NCBI RefSeq assembly: GCF_023973825.1 | Contig: NC_090124.1 | Coordinates: 1,146,501-1,210,500, forward strand | Direction of reading: 5' to 3' | DNA length: 64,000 bases | DNA from: Plasmodium brasilianum | Taxonomy: Eukaryota > Apicomplexa > Aconoidasida > Haemosporida > Plasmodiidae | Part shown: piece by piece, positions 1 through 11,600 of the stretch | Layout: the number at the start of each line of letters is the position of its first letter | Position numbering within the stretch: position 1 is the stretch's first letter | The notes under the pieces: generated by a model | Told to the model about the DNA's origin: nothing | The model's database searches: none | What the model saw: only the letters and a program-made list of their open reading frames with translations | Position numbers and translations under genes: made by a program

Positions 1-173
1 TATATATATACATATATGTGTGTGTACGTACTGGAAAAATAACTCTGAGTATACAAATAAATGTAAAAAATATAATAATAAAATAAAACAAGTCAGAATG
101 ATTATTTGTATGAACAGATGTGGAAAATAGAAAAAAAGGAAAAATATAATTTCTTTTCAAAATAGCTAGTTAC

Positions 174-1460
174 ATGCACTGTTTATGTTTCCCTGAAATG
201 CAGACATCGAGAGTTGTGTGCACAGGTATTGGTATAGTAACTGGGGTTGGGGTTGGCATAGAACAATTTTGGGAAAATTTAATCAATGGATATAACTCTA
301 TTGACAAAATTACCAAATTTGATGTAACAGATATGGCATGTGGAATAGGCAGTGAAATAGACAGAAAAAATTTTAACCCATGTGATTTTTATACAAATAA
401 AAAGGATGTAAACCGCAATGATGATTGTACTCATTATGCGGTGGCTGCAACAAGATTAGCCATAGATGATGCCCATATTGATTTACATAAAATCGATAGT
501 GAAAAAGTAGGAACTATTATTGGAAGTGGTATTGGTGGTTTGTCTTTTTTAGAAAAGGAAATGAAAACATTACATGAAAAGGGTCATAAAAGAATAAGTC
601 CATACTTAATTCCAGCCATGATTGCAAATACACCTTCAGGTTTTGTGTCTATTGAAAATAATCTAAGAGGAATTTCACTTGGAATGTTAAGTGCTTGTGC
701 CACATCAGGTAATACAATTGGAGAAGCATATAGATATATAAAATATAAGGAATATGATGTTATGATATGCGGGGGAACGGAGGCAAGTATTACACCTATC
801 AGTTTTGCAGGATTTAATGCATTAAGAGCATTATGCATTGGATATAATGATAATCCAAAGAAGGGTTGTAGACCATTTGATTTAAAAAGAAGTGGTTTTG
901 TTATGGGGGAAGGTTCAGGTATTTTAATTCTTGAATCTTATGCACATGCAATTAAGAGAAATGCCAAAATATATGGAGAAATTTTGGAATATTCCTCTGA
1001 AAGTGATGCATTTCATATTACTGCCCCTGAACCAAATGGAAGGGGCTTAACTAATTCAATTAACAAAGCAATAAAAAATGCAAATATAAATATATCGGAT
1101 GTTAAGTATGTGAATGCACATGGGACATCAACTAACTTAAATGACAAAATTGAAACGAAAGTTTTAAAAAATGTCTTTAAGTCTCATTCCTATAAATTAC
1201 ATATATCCTCAACAAAGAGTATGACTGGTCATTGTATAGGAGCCGCAGGTGCTATTGAATCTATTGTTTGTTTAAAGGCAATGGAAACAAACATTATACC
1301 ACCAACTATTAATTATGAACATAAAGATCCTGATTGTGATTTAAATTATACACCTAATAAAAGTTTTCATTCAAAAGAAAATATAGACATTTCCTTAAAT
1401 ACAAATTTAGGATTTGGAGGACATAACACTGCATTATTATTTGGAAAAATTGCAAAATGA
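174..1460 (+). CDS. FabB/FabF: 3-oxoacyl-ACP synthase I/II (FabB/FabF), 3' exon
   Basis: This is the condensing enzyme of type II fatty acid synthesis, which extends acyl-ACP with malonyl-ACP. In Plasmodium the pathway sits in the apicoplast. The full thiolase-fold catalytic set is present: the nucleophile Cys in SACATSG (about residue 175), the first His in NAHGTSTN (about 315), Lys and the second His in TKSMTGHCIGAAGA (about 347-351), and the C-terminal GFGGHN loop. The Cys-His-His triad marks a FabB/F rather than a FabH enzyme. The reading frame is open for 428 codons and ends normally. No bipartite apicoplast leader is visible: conserved sequence begins almost at once. A good splice acceptor (ccctgaaatgcag, ending at 203) lies just before the conserved region, so the true start and leader exon are probably outside the window to the left. 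The first residues of this frame may be intron. Function is very likely; the 5' end is partial. Confidence 0.93.
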   Translation: MHCLCFPEMQTSRVVCTGIGIVTGVGVGIEQFWENLINGYNSIDKITKFDVTDMACGIGSEIDRKNFNPCDFYTNKKDVNRNDDCTHYAVAATRLAIDDAHIDLHKIDSEKVGTIIGSGIGGLSFLEKEMKTLHEKGHKRISPYLIPAMIANTPSGFVSIENNLRGISLGMLSACATSGNTIGEAYRYIKYKEYDVMICGGTEASITPISFAGFNALRALCIGYNDNPKKGCRPFDLKRSGFVMGEGSGILILESYAHAIKRNAKIYGEILEYSSESDAFHITAPEPNGRGLTNSINKAIKNANINISDVKYVNAHGTSTNLNDKIETKVLKNVFKSHSYKLHISSTKSMTGHCIGAAGAIESIVCLKAMETNIIPPTINYEHKDPDCDLNYTPNKSFHSKENIDISLNTNLGFGGHNTALLFGKIAK

Positions 1461-3180
1461 AGAGATATATAGTTGCTAAACTGTAAATCCTGTATTATTA
1501 ACCACTTTGTGCTATAGTACTATGGAATTTATTTTTGATTCCCTATTTATGGTCTTTATACACATATGAAGCCACGTACCATGTTAATTTGGACTAGCAT
1601 ATATTGTAGTGAGCTAATACATTACATGTGCATATACACATATATACGTATACTTCACCCATACATGTATATATTCATATTATTGCACTCATCTGCAATA
1701 TTTAATTAAAATTTTTTTTACCTCTACTACTTCTATTTTCATTTTTAACATATTTAATATTCTTTCATTAACATGTATCCATCATTGTTATTACATTATA
1801 TGCAATACACATATTATTAAATTGTTCTTATTATGTGGCAGTTTATAAAAATATGTGGGAAGTAGTTTCACTGCTCTTACTACTTATGCTTCAACCACGT
1901 TATAATTAATTTTTAAATTCGTTCTGTTCATCTTTCTTTTTTTTTTTTTTTTGCAAATTTATTACATTATAGAAGAAATGTGTTCTTAAATTATGTTTAT
2001 TTAATGAGTTTGTTCATTTGGATGATAAAAAAAAAAAAAAAATTTACCTTCATATTTTAGATTATGAACCTTATTTCATTTCATCATTTTCTATGTGTCA
2101 ACTAAATATATAGAGTAGTTTTAAATTTTTTGGAAATTAATTTTTTTAACGTAAAATTTTTAATTCCTACATTCACGTAATATATACAATACAAAGAATG
2201 TAATAAATTTGTAGGAAGTGTACCCCAAGAAGGAAACCTTCTATTTTCCGCTCCCCCTCACCAAAAAATTGGGAAAGATATAACATCATACATGAAATAT
2301 GCATTCAGCAGTGATAAAATAGTGGATTATTATCCTTTTTACTGTCTCAGTTAAATCTAATATTACAGATTGGCATTATTGCTTATTTCGTTATTCTTTA
2401 TTTTGTTCTTTATGCAGTGAGCCTATATTTTTAATAAAACCCATATTTTAAATATATGAGAATAAGGGGGCTCAATTTTGTGCTGTCAAGTAAACTGTGT
2501 TAATATCGATAACACATAAAATGAAAAAAGAAAAAGGATTAAAGATTAAAGAATAAAGAAGAAAGAATATAAAATATAAGATATAAGGTATAAAATATAA
2601 AATAAAAAAGATGAAAGATTAAAGATTAAAGAATAAGGAACAAAAAAGAAAAAATATATTTTACTAATACTACAGCGGAATTAATCAATTTACGCAAAAT
2701 ACATTTTTATGAGCAAATAGTGGTGCCATTTTTTTCTTATAGAAAAAGAGATAACACGTTATTCAAAAATTGTATCATTGCGTATTTATTTAGTCGAAGC
2801 GTATATTTTTTGTCCTCGAAAAAATATTTTAAAATTGTTAAGAAATATTATTCTCTTTTTGCATTACATAGAATATTTTGTACAGTTACAAAACTAAATG
2901 TTCCTAAGTACTATAAAAAAAAAAAAAAATCTTCATGCAAAATCCTTCATACAGAAAAGCATGGAAAAAAATATAGCTTATATTTGAAAGGATAATATGC
3001 TATCAAATATTTTAAAAGTGTATAGGTAAAACTCCTTCCTCTGGTAAATGATAAGAGGAAGAACGGAAGATAAAAAAAAAAAAAAAAAAAAAAAAAAGTT
3101 AACAAAAGAGGATTTATATTGAAGACGTGTTCGCATGTTTTAACTGAAACAGGAATACTATATTTAAGCAAAAGGGGAAA
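1461..3180. other. Intergenic region between FabB/F and the exosome subunit gene
   Basis: This stretch is AT-rich with many poly-A and poly-T runs (for example 1938-1953, 2028-2041 and 3071-3096). At 2521-2650 there is an imperfect purine-rich tandem array built on 'attaaagaataaag'-like units. A 91-codon frame at 2720-2995 is lysine/tyrosine-rich, has no recognisable domain and lacks the codon texture of neighbouring genes, so I do not call it. The region should hold the 3' UTR of FabB/F and the promoter of the next gene. Confidence 0.6.
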
Positions 3181-4383
3181 ATGAAAAAAATAAAATTGAA
3201 CATAACAAGAGAAGAAGATAATTTACAGAGTAACATTTATTATGTGTGTGAGAGGAACATTCTTATATCACAGCTAAATTTGACTATTAATTTTGATGAA
3301 AATAATGTGGAAGATGAAGAAATAATTGATGAGTATCATACAATAACTAGTACAAAGGATAAGACAAAAATTTCGCATAATGAGGAAAAAAAAAAGCAGA
3401 AATATATTAATATAAAAATATCGTATAGTGATGAATTAAATAATTTATATATTAACAATGTAATAAATAATATATATGACTATATTTTTGAAAATAAAGT
3501 AAATAATTTTATAATAAATAAAAACCATAGCTGGTTTATATTTATAAATATATATATATATGAGTATACCCCATATATATATGAACATATATGTAATGTA
3601 ATAAATGTTCACCTATCTCTTTTGTTAATTCCATTTTGTTTCTATGATTTTGAGTACAAGTGGTACAGATGTATTGAAAATTATGAAGAATTATTAAAAT
3701 TATTAACAAGCAATAATGATGTAAAACAGGTTGAAAACAAACTTTTCAAATATGATATGCATGAAGCAACCGAATTGGGTATTCCCCCAAAAGAAGGCGC
3801 TAAGGGAAAGACCATAAAGGGAAACGTGATACAGGATGACGGGCTAATAGGAGATAGGATGAATTGTGAAAAAGCATCATCCAATATATTAATATTAGAT
3901 AAATATGAACAAAATAAAAATATAATCATTAACCAAATAGAAAATAGTAATTTTGACTTATTTGTACAAACTAGAGATAATATGTCAAGGGGATTATTCA
4001 AAAGACTGTTAATAAATTTTATTCCAATCTTAATAGCAATAAACGTTAATGATGAGTTTGTATATGTAATTAAATTTATTGATTATAGAGATTTCTTTTT
4101 AAATACACAAAACAAAAATGATATCATGTATAATCATATTGCTGTAAAATATGATTTCTCTAATTTTATGAAATGTACATTATATGATGAGATGAACAAA
4201 TATATGAATGATGATGACAAGAAATTTGAACTACATGAAAATTATTATATGCTATATAATGCTAACAATACAACAATTGACGAAAACGACATTCTGATGA
4301 ACTCAAAGCCTATTATTCAACATTACTATAACTTTATCTTAAATTACTGTGTAAATTATTTCACATCTAATTTTATGCAATAA
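3181..4383 (+). CDS. RNase PH-fold exosome core subunit, probably RRP42-like
   Basis: This 400-residue single-exon protein looks like a divergent non-catalytic RNase PH subunit of the RNA exosome, which trims and degrades nuclear and cytoplasmic RNA. Around residues 118-160 a Trp-containing strand (HSWFIFINIYIYEY) is followed by a helix and LLLIPFCFYD. This matches the 'HCWVL-vDV-l-e-gN-fDA---A--aAL--trIP' core of EXOSC7/RRP42. Around residues 275-310 a Pro followed by ILIAINVNDEFVYVI fits the second conserved block, where a hydrophobic strand is followed by 'vvD-t--EE'. No phosphorolytic Arg/Asp pair is obvious, as expected for a structural subunit. A charged, low-complexity insertion of about 90 residues separates the two blocks. 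RRP43 or RRP45 are alternatives. The gene is convergent with the dehydrogenase gene, with only 60 bp between the two stop codons. Confidence 0.5.
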   Translation: MKKIKLNITREEDNLQSNIYYVCERNILISQLNLTINFDENNVEDEEIIDEYHTITSTKDKTKISHNEEKKKQKYINIKISYSDELNNLYINNVINNIYDYIFENKVNNFIINKNHSWFIFINIYIYEYTPYIYEHICNVINVHLSLLLIPFCFYDFEYKWYRCIENYEELLKLLTSNNDVKQVENKLFKYDMHEATELGIPPKEGAKGKTIKGNVIQDDGLIGDRMNCEKASSNILILDKYEQNKNIIINQIENSNFDLFVQTRDNMSRGLFKRLLINFIPILIAINVNDEFVYVIKFIDYRDFFLNTQNKNDIMYNHIAVKYDFSNFMKCTLYDEMNKYMNDDDKKFELHENYYMLYNANNTTIDENDILMNSKPIIQHYYNFILNYCVNYFTSNFMQ

Positions 4384-4443
4384 CAATTATAAAATAGAAG
4401 ATAGTGAAGCTCATTAGGCATTACATGCCCATCATCTTTTTGT

Positions 4444-4621
4444 TCAAAATTTTGTTTTATTTAGTAGTATTTCCTCAGATAGGTTCCACAAATCCTGCGG
4501 AGGAAAGGAATAAATGTGTAGAAGTGTGTACACGGGTAGAAATAGGCACGTGGGTATAGATATACTCTTGTTGGGTGCGGCATGTACCCGAGTAGGTTTG
4601 CATAAACATGTACATATATAC

Positions 4622-4654
<33 letters not shown>

Positions 4655-7223
4655 TGTATGTATGTATGTATGTATGTATGTATGTATGTATGTATGTATG
4701 TATGTATGTATGTATGTATGGATGTATGGATGTATGTATGTATGGATGTATGGATGTATGTATGTATGTATGTATGGATGTATGGATGTATGTATGTATG
4801 TATGGATGTATGGATGTATGTATGTATGTATGGATGTATGGATGTATGTATGTATGTATGGATGTATGGATGTATGTATGGATGTATGGATGTATGTATG
4901 TATGTATGGATGTATGGATGTATGTATGTATGTATGGATGTATGGATGTATGTATGTATGGATGTATGTATGTATGTATGTATGTATATGCATTCTCCCG
5001 GGCGTAATATTTTGTGAAATTTCTTTTTGTTTGACCATCTTTTTTTTTTTTTTTTATTTAATAATTGAATATTTTTAATTTTTTTTTAACAATTAGGCAT
5101 CATCAATATTATTTTAATTAAGCAGAAGCTTTAGAAAAATGTTAATATTTTAACCCTTGTTTTTTAGCATTAATATGTACATATATGTGTATAAGTATAA
5201 AATACCTCTGACTTTCGCAAGTCCTTTGCGTAGGCTCTTATGTAGTCTACTTTGCAATCCGAATAGTAACATCCCTTGGCCAATTCATCTCGATCTTGTA
5301 AGCACACATACCTGCAGAAAAATATGAACATGTAACATATATAAAATGCAAAAAAGAAAAATTATTTGCTCAAAAAAATTGAGAAAAAAAAAATTGTACA
5401 TGAACTTTTTTTCTTTTTAAAATAAACTTACAAAATTGTTTGGGAACCTTGCAAAGGCGATTTGGTAAAAATTACATTTTTGGGTATTGCTCGAAACCAG
5501 TTTTGTTCATATCGGAAAAGATCTGTTTTGACTAACCCTGGGTTGATGGACACTGAACACGCTTTTGTTTTTTCCTTCTCAAATCTGGAATTTTTAATTG
5601 TGAAACGCGCGTACATATGTATATATAGACGTATATGTATATGCGTGTATATCTGCACGTCCACCGTGTGTATCCATTTTCGCATTTTTACCTAGTCTGC
5701 AATTGTTGTGAAAAATAAAGCATACACAACTTCGAAAAGTTGTATTCCCTCCTATATAATAAATTTGAACTGACGTTTCCTGAATAATTCTTTTCGTAAA
5801 TAAAATCGTAGTTCACATCCTAAATTGGTAGAGAAAAAAATGATACTTTTTAAAATATATTTCCAGATAGCTACAATAGAAAGACGAATGGAAAAAAAAA
5901 AAAAAAATAATAATAATAAAATCTTACCGATTCCTTTAACATACAATGCGCTATGCTGCTTAAATTTACGACCAACGTATCATCCAATAATATTCGTTTG
6001 TACAGTAATTTAATTAAATAAAAGTGCCCATAGTAGTTAATAAAGAATGTAGATTCCAAGCCATTAATATACTCACGCTTATGGTTCAGAAATCCTATAT
6101 ATATATATATATATATAATATATATATATATATATAGATATTTTTTTTTTTTTTTTTTTTTTTTTTTGAAGTACAACGGGAAAAATTTGAAATAACGCAA
6201 TTGCTAGAATGACATTTAATGTTTACATAAATGTATGAATAAAAAATACATACATAAATAAATAAATATAAACATCTTTGACCTTTCAAAGCAAAATGAA
6301 ATTTTACCGGCATTGTTAACTATTATATCTATTTTGGGAATTTTGCTCATTATATAATTCGCACAATTTTCTATGCTTTTATAACTTCCTAAGTCCAGCT
6401 GTACACAAATTATTTTTGCACTAAATAGAAAAGAAGCAATAAATGTACATATACATATATAGAATATATGCTTAAGAAGGGATATATAAAATGTATATAC
6501 AATATTCTTACTCAGGAAATTTTGACAATAAGTCTGCACGAACAACTTCCATATGTTGTAATGATCTACAAGCTAAGATTATTTCACAACCCAGTTTTAA
6601 AAATTCGATAACTGCCGCTAGTCCTATACCTCTATAACCTCCTAAAAAAAAGGAGGGGAAAGTAAAACATGCTGAAAAAATTAAACACAGGAGGGGTATG
6701 GAAAAGGCATAATTCTACCAGCATTCTGCGGTGATGAGGAATAAAGACTTTATTTACCTGTTACCATAACACACTTTCCTTTTAACATCATTCTGTTCAT
6801 TCCAGCAGCATTGATACTACCTCCAACCTTTTTTTTGCGTAGAATAATGTAATATGTAGCTATAATGATAATATTTGTGCCATAATCATATATTTTGTTA
6901 TTAGCAGACGAATGGCTGCTATAATTTTTTAAAACGGTATAAGTAAGCACTTTGTAAAATGGCAAAAACCTGTAATAAAGCAGTTGACATTTAAATGAAT
7001 ATAAAGCAGACATATATGTATGCTAACACAAATGTGTGTATATATATACATACATATACATAGATATACATTTAATTGAAAAAAAAGTATCATGGAATGG
7101 TGGTTCATAAATGATGAAGCACCATATAACTCCTGAAATGAAAAGAAAAATAATAAATCTTTTCAAAGATGGATCATTAAGAATAATGTAAAGGAATGAT
7201 TTTTCCTTGTTTTTTACTTCCAT
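4444..7223 (-). CDS. Membrane-anchored short-chain dehydrogenase/reductase, nine exons
   Basis: This NAD(P)-dependent SDR resembles retinol dehydrogenases/RDH11-14. The exons I read on the minus strand are 7223-7060, 6969-6758, 6638-6512, 6420-6308, 6094-5928, 5819-5692, 5584-5432, 5311-5206 and 4494-4444. Their sum is 1221 nt, exactly 407 codons, with compatible phases throughout. Visible features, in order: a membrane segment (about residues 20-42) and possibly a second hydrophobic stretch near residue 90; the nucleotide-binding TGYRGIG; an acidic LDL turn; NNAG; the catalytic Ser in NLSSIAH; the catalytic YNFSK; INPGLVKTDL; GSQTILYVCLQ; and a final exon rich in Leu/Glu. Substrate cannot be read from the sequence. 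Oxidoreduction of a lipid alcohol or aldehyde at the ER membrane is the family expectation. The last intron (4495-5205) carries a large TATG microsatellite. The start codon is the first ATG of the hydrophobic exon; the exact 5' end is moderately certain. Confidence 0.85.
4626..4987. repeat. TATG/GATG microsatellite inside an intron
   Basis: About 360 bp of the tetranucleotide tatg. The 5' part is nearly pure; from about 4719 it is interspersed with 'gatg' units in a higher-order pattern (tatg runs separated by pairs of gatg). It lies inside the last intron of the short-chain dehydrogenase gene. The long frames across it on both strands are artefacts of the repeat. Confidence 0.97.
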
Positions 7224-8638
7224 ATTTTTAATTATTTTATTGATAAATACACAAATTAGATTCTTTCAAATTTGTCATATGCTGACTGTTGCTAAAAAAA
7301 TTAAAGAAAAAAGTAAAAAATATTTCAATAAAAATAATAGAAGTATAATTCTTTAGAAAATGTCTATATGATACAAAATTGCTTAAGAATAACGCAACAC
7401 AAAGAAGAAATCTCTATACTGTGTATATTTATGTATAAGTATATTTATAAGTACTCATATTTATATAGAATGTACATGTTAAAAAGAGAACATGAAACGA
7501 AATAAGAAAATCAACATGAAACCATTCTTCTGAATTTGCTAGTTGATGTTTGTTGCTCTCATCTATATACACACAAGCACCGATTGAATATGCACATAAT
7601 TATTACATGTACGTATATGTATTTATATATATATATATATAAATATATTTTTTTTTTTTTTTTTTTTCCCAATTCCTTCTATGACACATGGTTTTCCTTT
7701 TTTTCTTTTTTTTTCATATACTATCTATTGCATAGTATGTATACCCCTATTTTGCTTTTTGCTTTTGTGTTTAATTTTGATTTGGTTTTTCCTTTTATTT
7801 TTGTTATATCTTTTTTTTTTTTTTTTTTTATTAAAATAATCTCTGTTTTTTTACTTGAGTTATGCATATATAACTTGTTCCTTTTTTAAAATCAGAAATA
7901 TTGCTGTACATACCTTTTTTTTTTTTGTTTTTTTTTTTTTTTCAATTTATTTATTACATTATTACCCTCTTATATTTAATATTATTTTTTATAGAATTTT
8001 TATACTTACAGTACTATACATACGTACCTACAGATTTATATTTCTACTTATATATTCGTACGTATATAATTGTACGTATATAATTGTACATATATAACTG
8101 TACATCCACATTAGTACATCCACATTTGTACATCCATAATTTTTATATCCATATTTTTATATCCATATTTTTATATTCATAATTTTTATATCCTTTATAT
8201 TTTCAGCTCTGCATATATCTTACAATTTTTTATATTTTAACAATCCACATTTTGAAATTTTGAATAGCTTGAGCATTTCTTCTGTTGAAATTTTGAGATA
8301 TTGTTGAAGTAGATTATTTTATAGAATTATTAGAAATGTTATATGCATACATCCATATGCTTCCTATTTGTAGAAAAAGGATTAGATTTGTATTTATATA
8401 AACCTACTAGTTTCTTATTCACATGCATTCATTAGATGATAGATTTATCTATGTGTTTATACGCCTTTTTTTAGGATATTTATCATTAACGTATAACGTT
8501 TATGGGAAGAATATAGCTGAGCCAAAGCAGCGGTTCCTCGTAGCACTTCGCATATGTACGTACATATTTGCATATATATTTATTTATTCGTACATACATA
8601 TATATATATTTACATATACAGTGTAGCTGCCCATTTCG
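7224..8638. promoter_or_regulatory. Divergent intergenic region between the dehydrogenase and NatB-subunit-like genes
   Basis: The two flanking genes start outward from here, so both promoters must lie within it. It holds several poly-T tracts (7649-7668, 7811-7829, 7915-7942), and at about 8040-8190 a degenerate tandem array of 'tatataattgtac' and 'acatccacattt' type units. I see no RNA gene or convincing coding exon. Exact promoter elements cannot be assigned. Confidence 0.5.
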
Positions 8639-11600
8639 GTGGAGTCCTTCCACCTTTGTGCAAATTTGAGTAAAATGAATTCAAAGGCGATTGAAATTTT
8701 AAATTTAATTGAAGAAAAGTCGTTCAAAAAAAGTGAGAAGCTGATTACTGTAGGGTTGAAGAGCAAGAAAAATGAAAAATTATACCTGCTTTTAAAATGT
8801 TTGCTTCATTCGTATGTCAATGAAATAAAGGAGTGTAAAGAAGGGTTGGCTTTTATAGATCCAGATGATTATGATGAGAATATATTTTACATTTTAGGTA
8901 ATATTTACGCAAATCTAAATGAGGAAAGTAAGTTCATTGGTTTGTATGAGCAAAAGTTGAAGAAGGCGGAAATCGCTAAAAATGGTAAAACATCAAATAA
9001 TACAAAAAATGTTAAAATTACTAACACTGTTTGTTCTACTACTGCTAGCAGCAAGAGCATTAATGACAGTGGTCATGTTAGCAGTAATAATAGTACCATT
9101 GTCAGTAGTGGCAATGAAAAGTTTGCGCATAGACAGAAATTAGATGTAGAACGGGTTCTGAAAAATCTATTTGATTACTGTATCAATGGCAGTTTTTTTA
9201 ATAAAGGCAGTAATCTATCATTGAAATTATTTAAAATAACAAATGATTCGAAATATATACTATATAACAGTTTTTTACTATATATGAATAACTCGAATAA
9301 TAATTCTCGAATATATAATTTATGCCTGAATTTTATAAAAAACTACAAATATTTTAATTATAACAAGGTAATGGAAAATTTTTCTTTTTTTCTGATTTTC
9401 TTCTTTTTAAATATAAAAATGAGAAATTATGAAGAATGTATTAAAATAAATGAATATGCAAAAACGAATAATTTTTTCCTTAACCCATTGCAATATTATG
9501 TCTACAAATTTTATATATTTTTTATTTTTAATAAGTTAGAAGAAGCTATACCTATATTAATTTTTTTGATAAAAAAATTACCGGAAAATTACGACTACTA
9601 CATTTTATATATGGATATTACCATTTATTTGTTGAATAAGCGTTCTAATGTCATAATGGAGGAGAAAGTGGGAGAATCCGAAGTGGAAGACGTATTCAAG
9701 TACTACAAAAACGACTTAATGTATTTAGAGTTCTTTCAAAAGTGTTTTATGAACACGTGTATGCAACGCTTGAAAGCGGTTCCTGGGAATATAAGCACAT
9801 TCTGGAATTGTATTTTTCGGGGGGATGAGTATTCAAAGGACTTTTTCAAAGAAATTATGAATTATGTACTCTCGCTACACGAAGGGAACAACAGTAATGG
9901 CATATGTAATGGCCATGCTTCTAGCAGTGACAGTTATACTAGTAATGACCATGCTCCTAGTAATGACCATGTTCCTAGGAATGGTCATACTCCTAGTAAT
10001 AGCTATACCCCTAGTAATAAACATGCTCCGAGTAATAGCCATGCTCCGAGTAATAGCCATACTCCGAGTAATAGCCATGCTCCGAGTAATAGCCATACTC
10101 CGAGTAATAGCCATGCTCCGAGTAATAGCCATACTCCGAGTAATAGCCATACTCCAGGCAATTGCCATGAGTCTCCCCTTGAAAACGTAATACAGAAAGT
10201 TGAGTTAACCGTGGGGGTGTACAAAAAGAACGTAATGAAAATACACAGCGAACAGGATGTAAAGATGTATATGTATACACTTTTTTTAATTTTATTAAAA
10301 GAAGGTAAACATTACAACATATTCTATTCTATTAAGCATCACTTGAGCATTTTAAGAGACGACATGATAGCTGTTCTGATAGTATTTCTAAAAATAATTT
10401 TAAAAATATTGTATACATTTATTAGAAGCGAAATGACACGTTTCGAATTATCCATTAGTGAAGGAAAGAATGAAATGATAAGCAAAAATAGAGAAAAGAA
10501 TATTTTAGAACAATACAAACAGATATACAATTTTGAAAAATTACTATACATATTATACAAAAAAGATGTTTACGACTCATTTGATAGAATTTTTTCTTTA
10601 TATATAAAAATTACGAATAATCCACATTTAAAGTTAAAAGATGATAACGTAGTTATCCTTTTGGTTGAAATGGCCTTATACATAGACAAATGTAAAGTTT
10701 TCAAAACTGAGAAAAATTGCTACTCTGATTATGGTACACACATATATACTATAATAAATAATAATCATCAACAGTTAAATATTGGAAACTGCAGCAGTGT
10801 TGATGAGTATGTAGGAATCATTGATAGTTATGACGACTTAAATGGTAAAGATAGTCATACTGATGATAACAGAACAATCGTTCTTTTTTCTCATAATTAT
10901 AAGTCGTTTGAAAATATAAATGAAGAAAAGAACTCAGTTAAGTGTGAAAAAGATGTATTGTTGTTTAGTAGATCCTACTATATAATCGCATTGAGTTTAT
11001 TAAAATATTCTTATGATTACAAAATTCGGCTAAATGAAAAAGAAAATGAAGAAAAAAAAGTAAAACCTCTTTTAAATAGTGAATATATAAATGTACTAGT
11101 TTTAACGATATACCTGAATAGTGTTATTGGAACTTTTAGTAATACTTCTTCCTTAGTTGAAAAATTAAATATTAAAAATATACAACTCATAACATACTCC
11201 CCAATTTTATACATTCATATGTTTAGTTATTCTTATTATAAATATGAAGATAATTTATTAAAATTAATTCTGAATTATTATAATGTTCAACAAAGTAATT
11301 TGAAAAGTTCTATTTCAAAATGTTTTCAAAATTATTCTTTTTTTAAAATTAACGAAATTGTAAATTCGTACTTTTTAAATACAACAAGTATTGTTTTTTA
11401 CTTCATTAAGCTATTATTTATTTTTAAGAAGCAGATCTTAGCAGGGAAAGGGCTTTTTTATGTCCACTTATTTAGTAGCTTGAAAAATAATTATATTATG
11501 CATAACGAATATTCAACAAAATTTCCATTTCTAAAGGATATGATTAACAGTATAAGTAACAACCCGGTTAAGAATAAAAATGCTAAGGTAGATATATCGA

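Noticed and set aside
2720..2995. 91-codon plus-strand frame
   Set aside because: Lys/Tyr-rich through a poly-A tract, no conserved motif, no signal of splicing.
4475..5078. Long open frames on both strands (Met-Tyr-Val-Cys and Ile-His-Thr-Tyr repeats)
   Set aside because: They are translations of the TATG microsatellite in an intron; the true exons on either side belong to the dehydrogenase.
9864..10280. Frames on both strands over the 18-bp repeat
   Set aside because: Shadow frames of the in-frame repeat in the large plus-strand gene.
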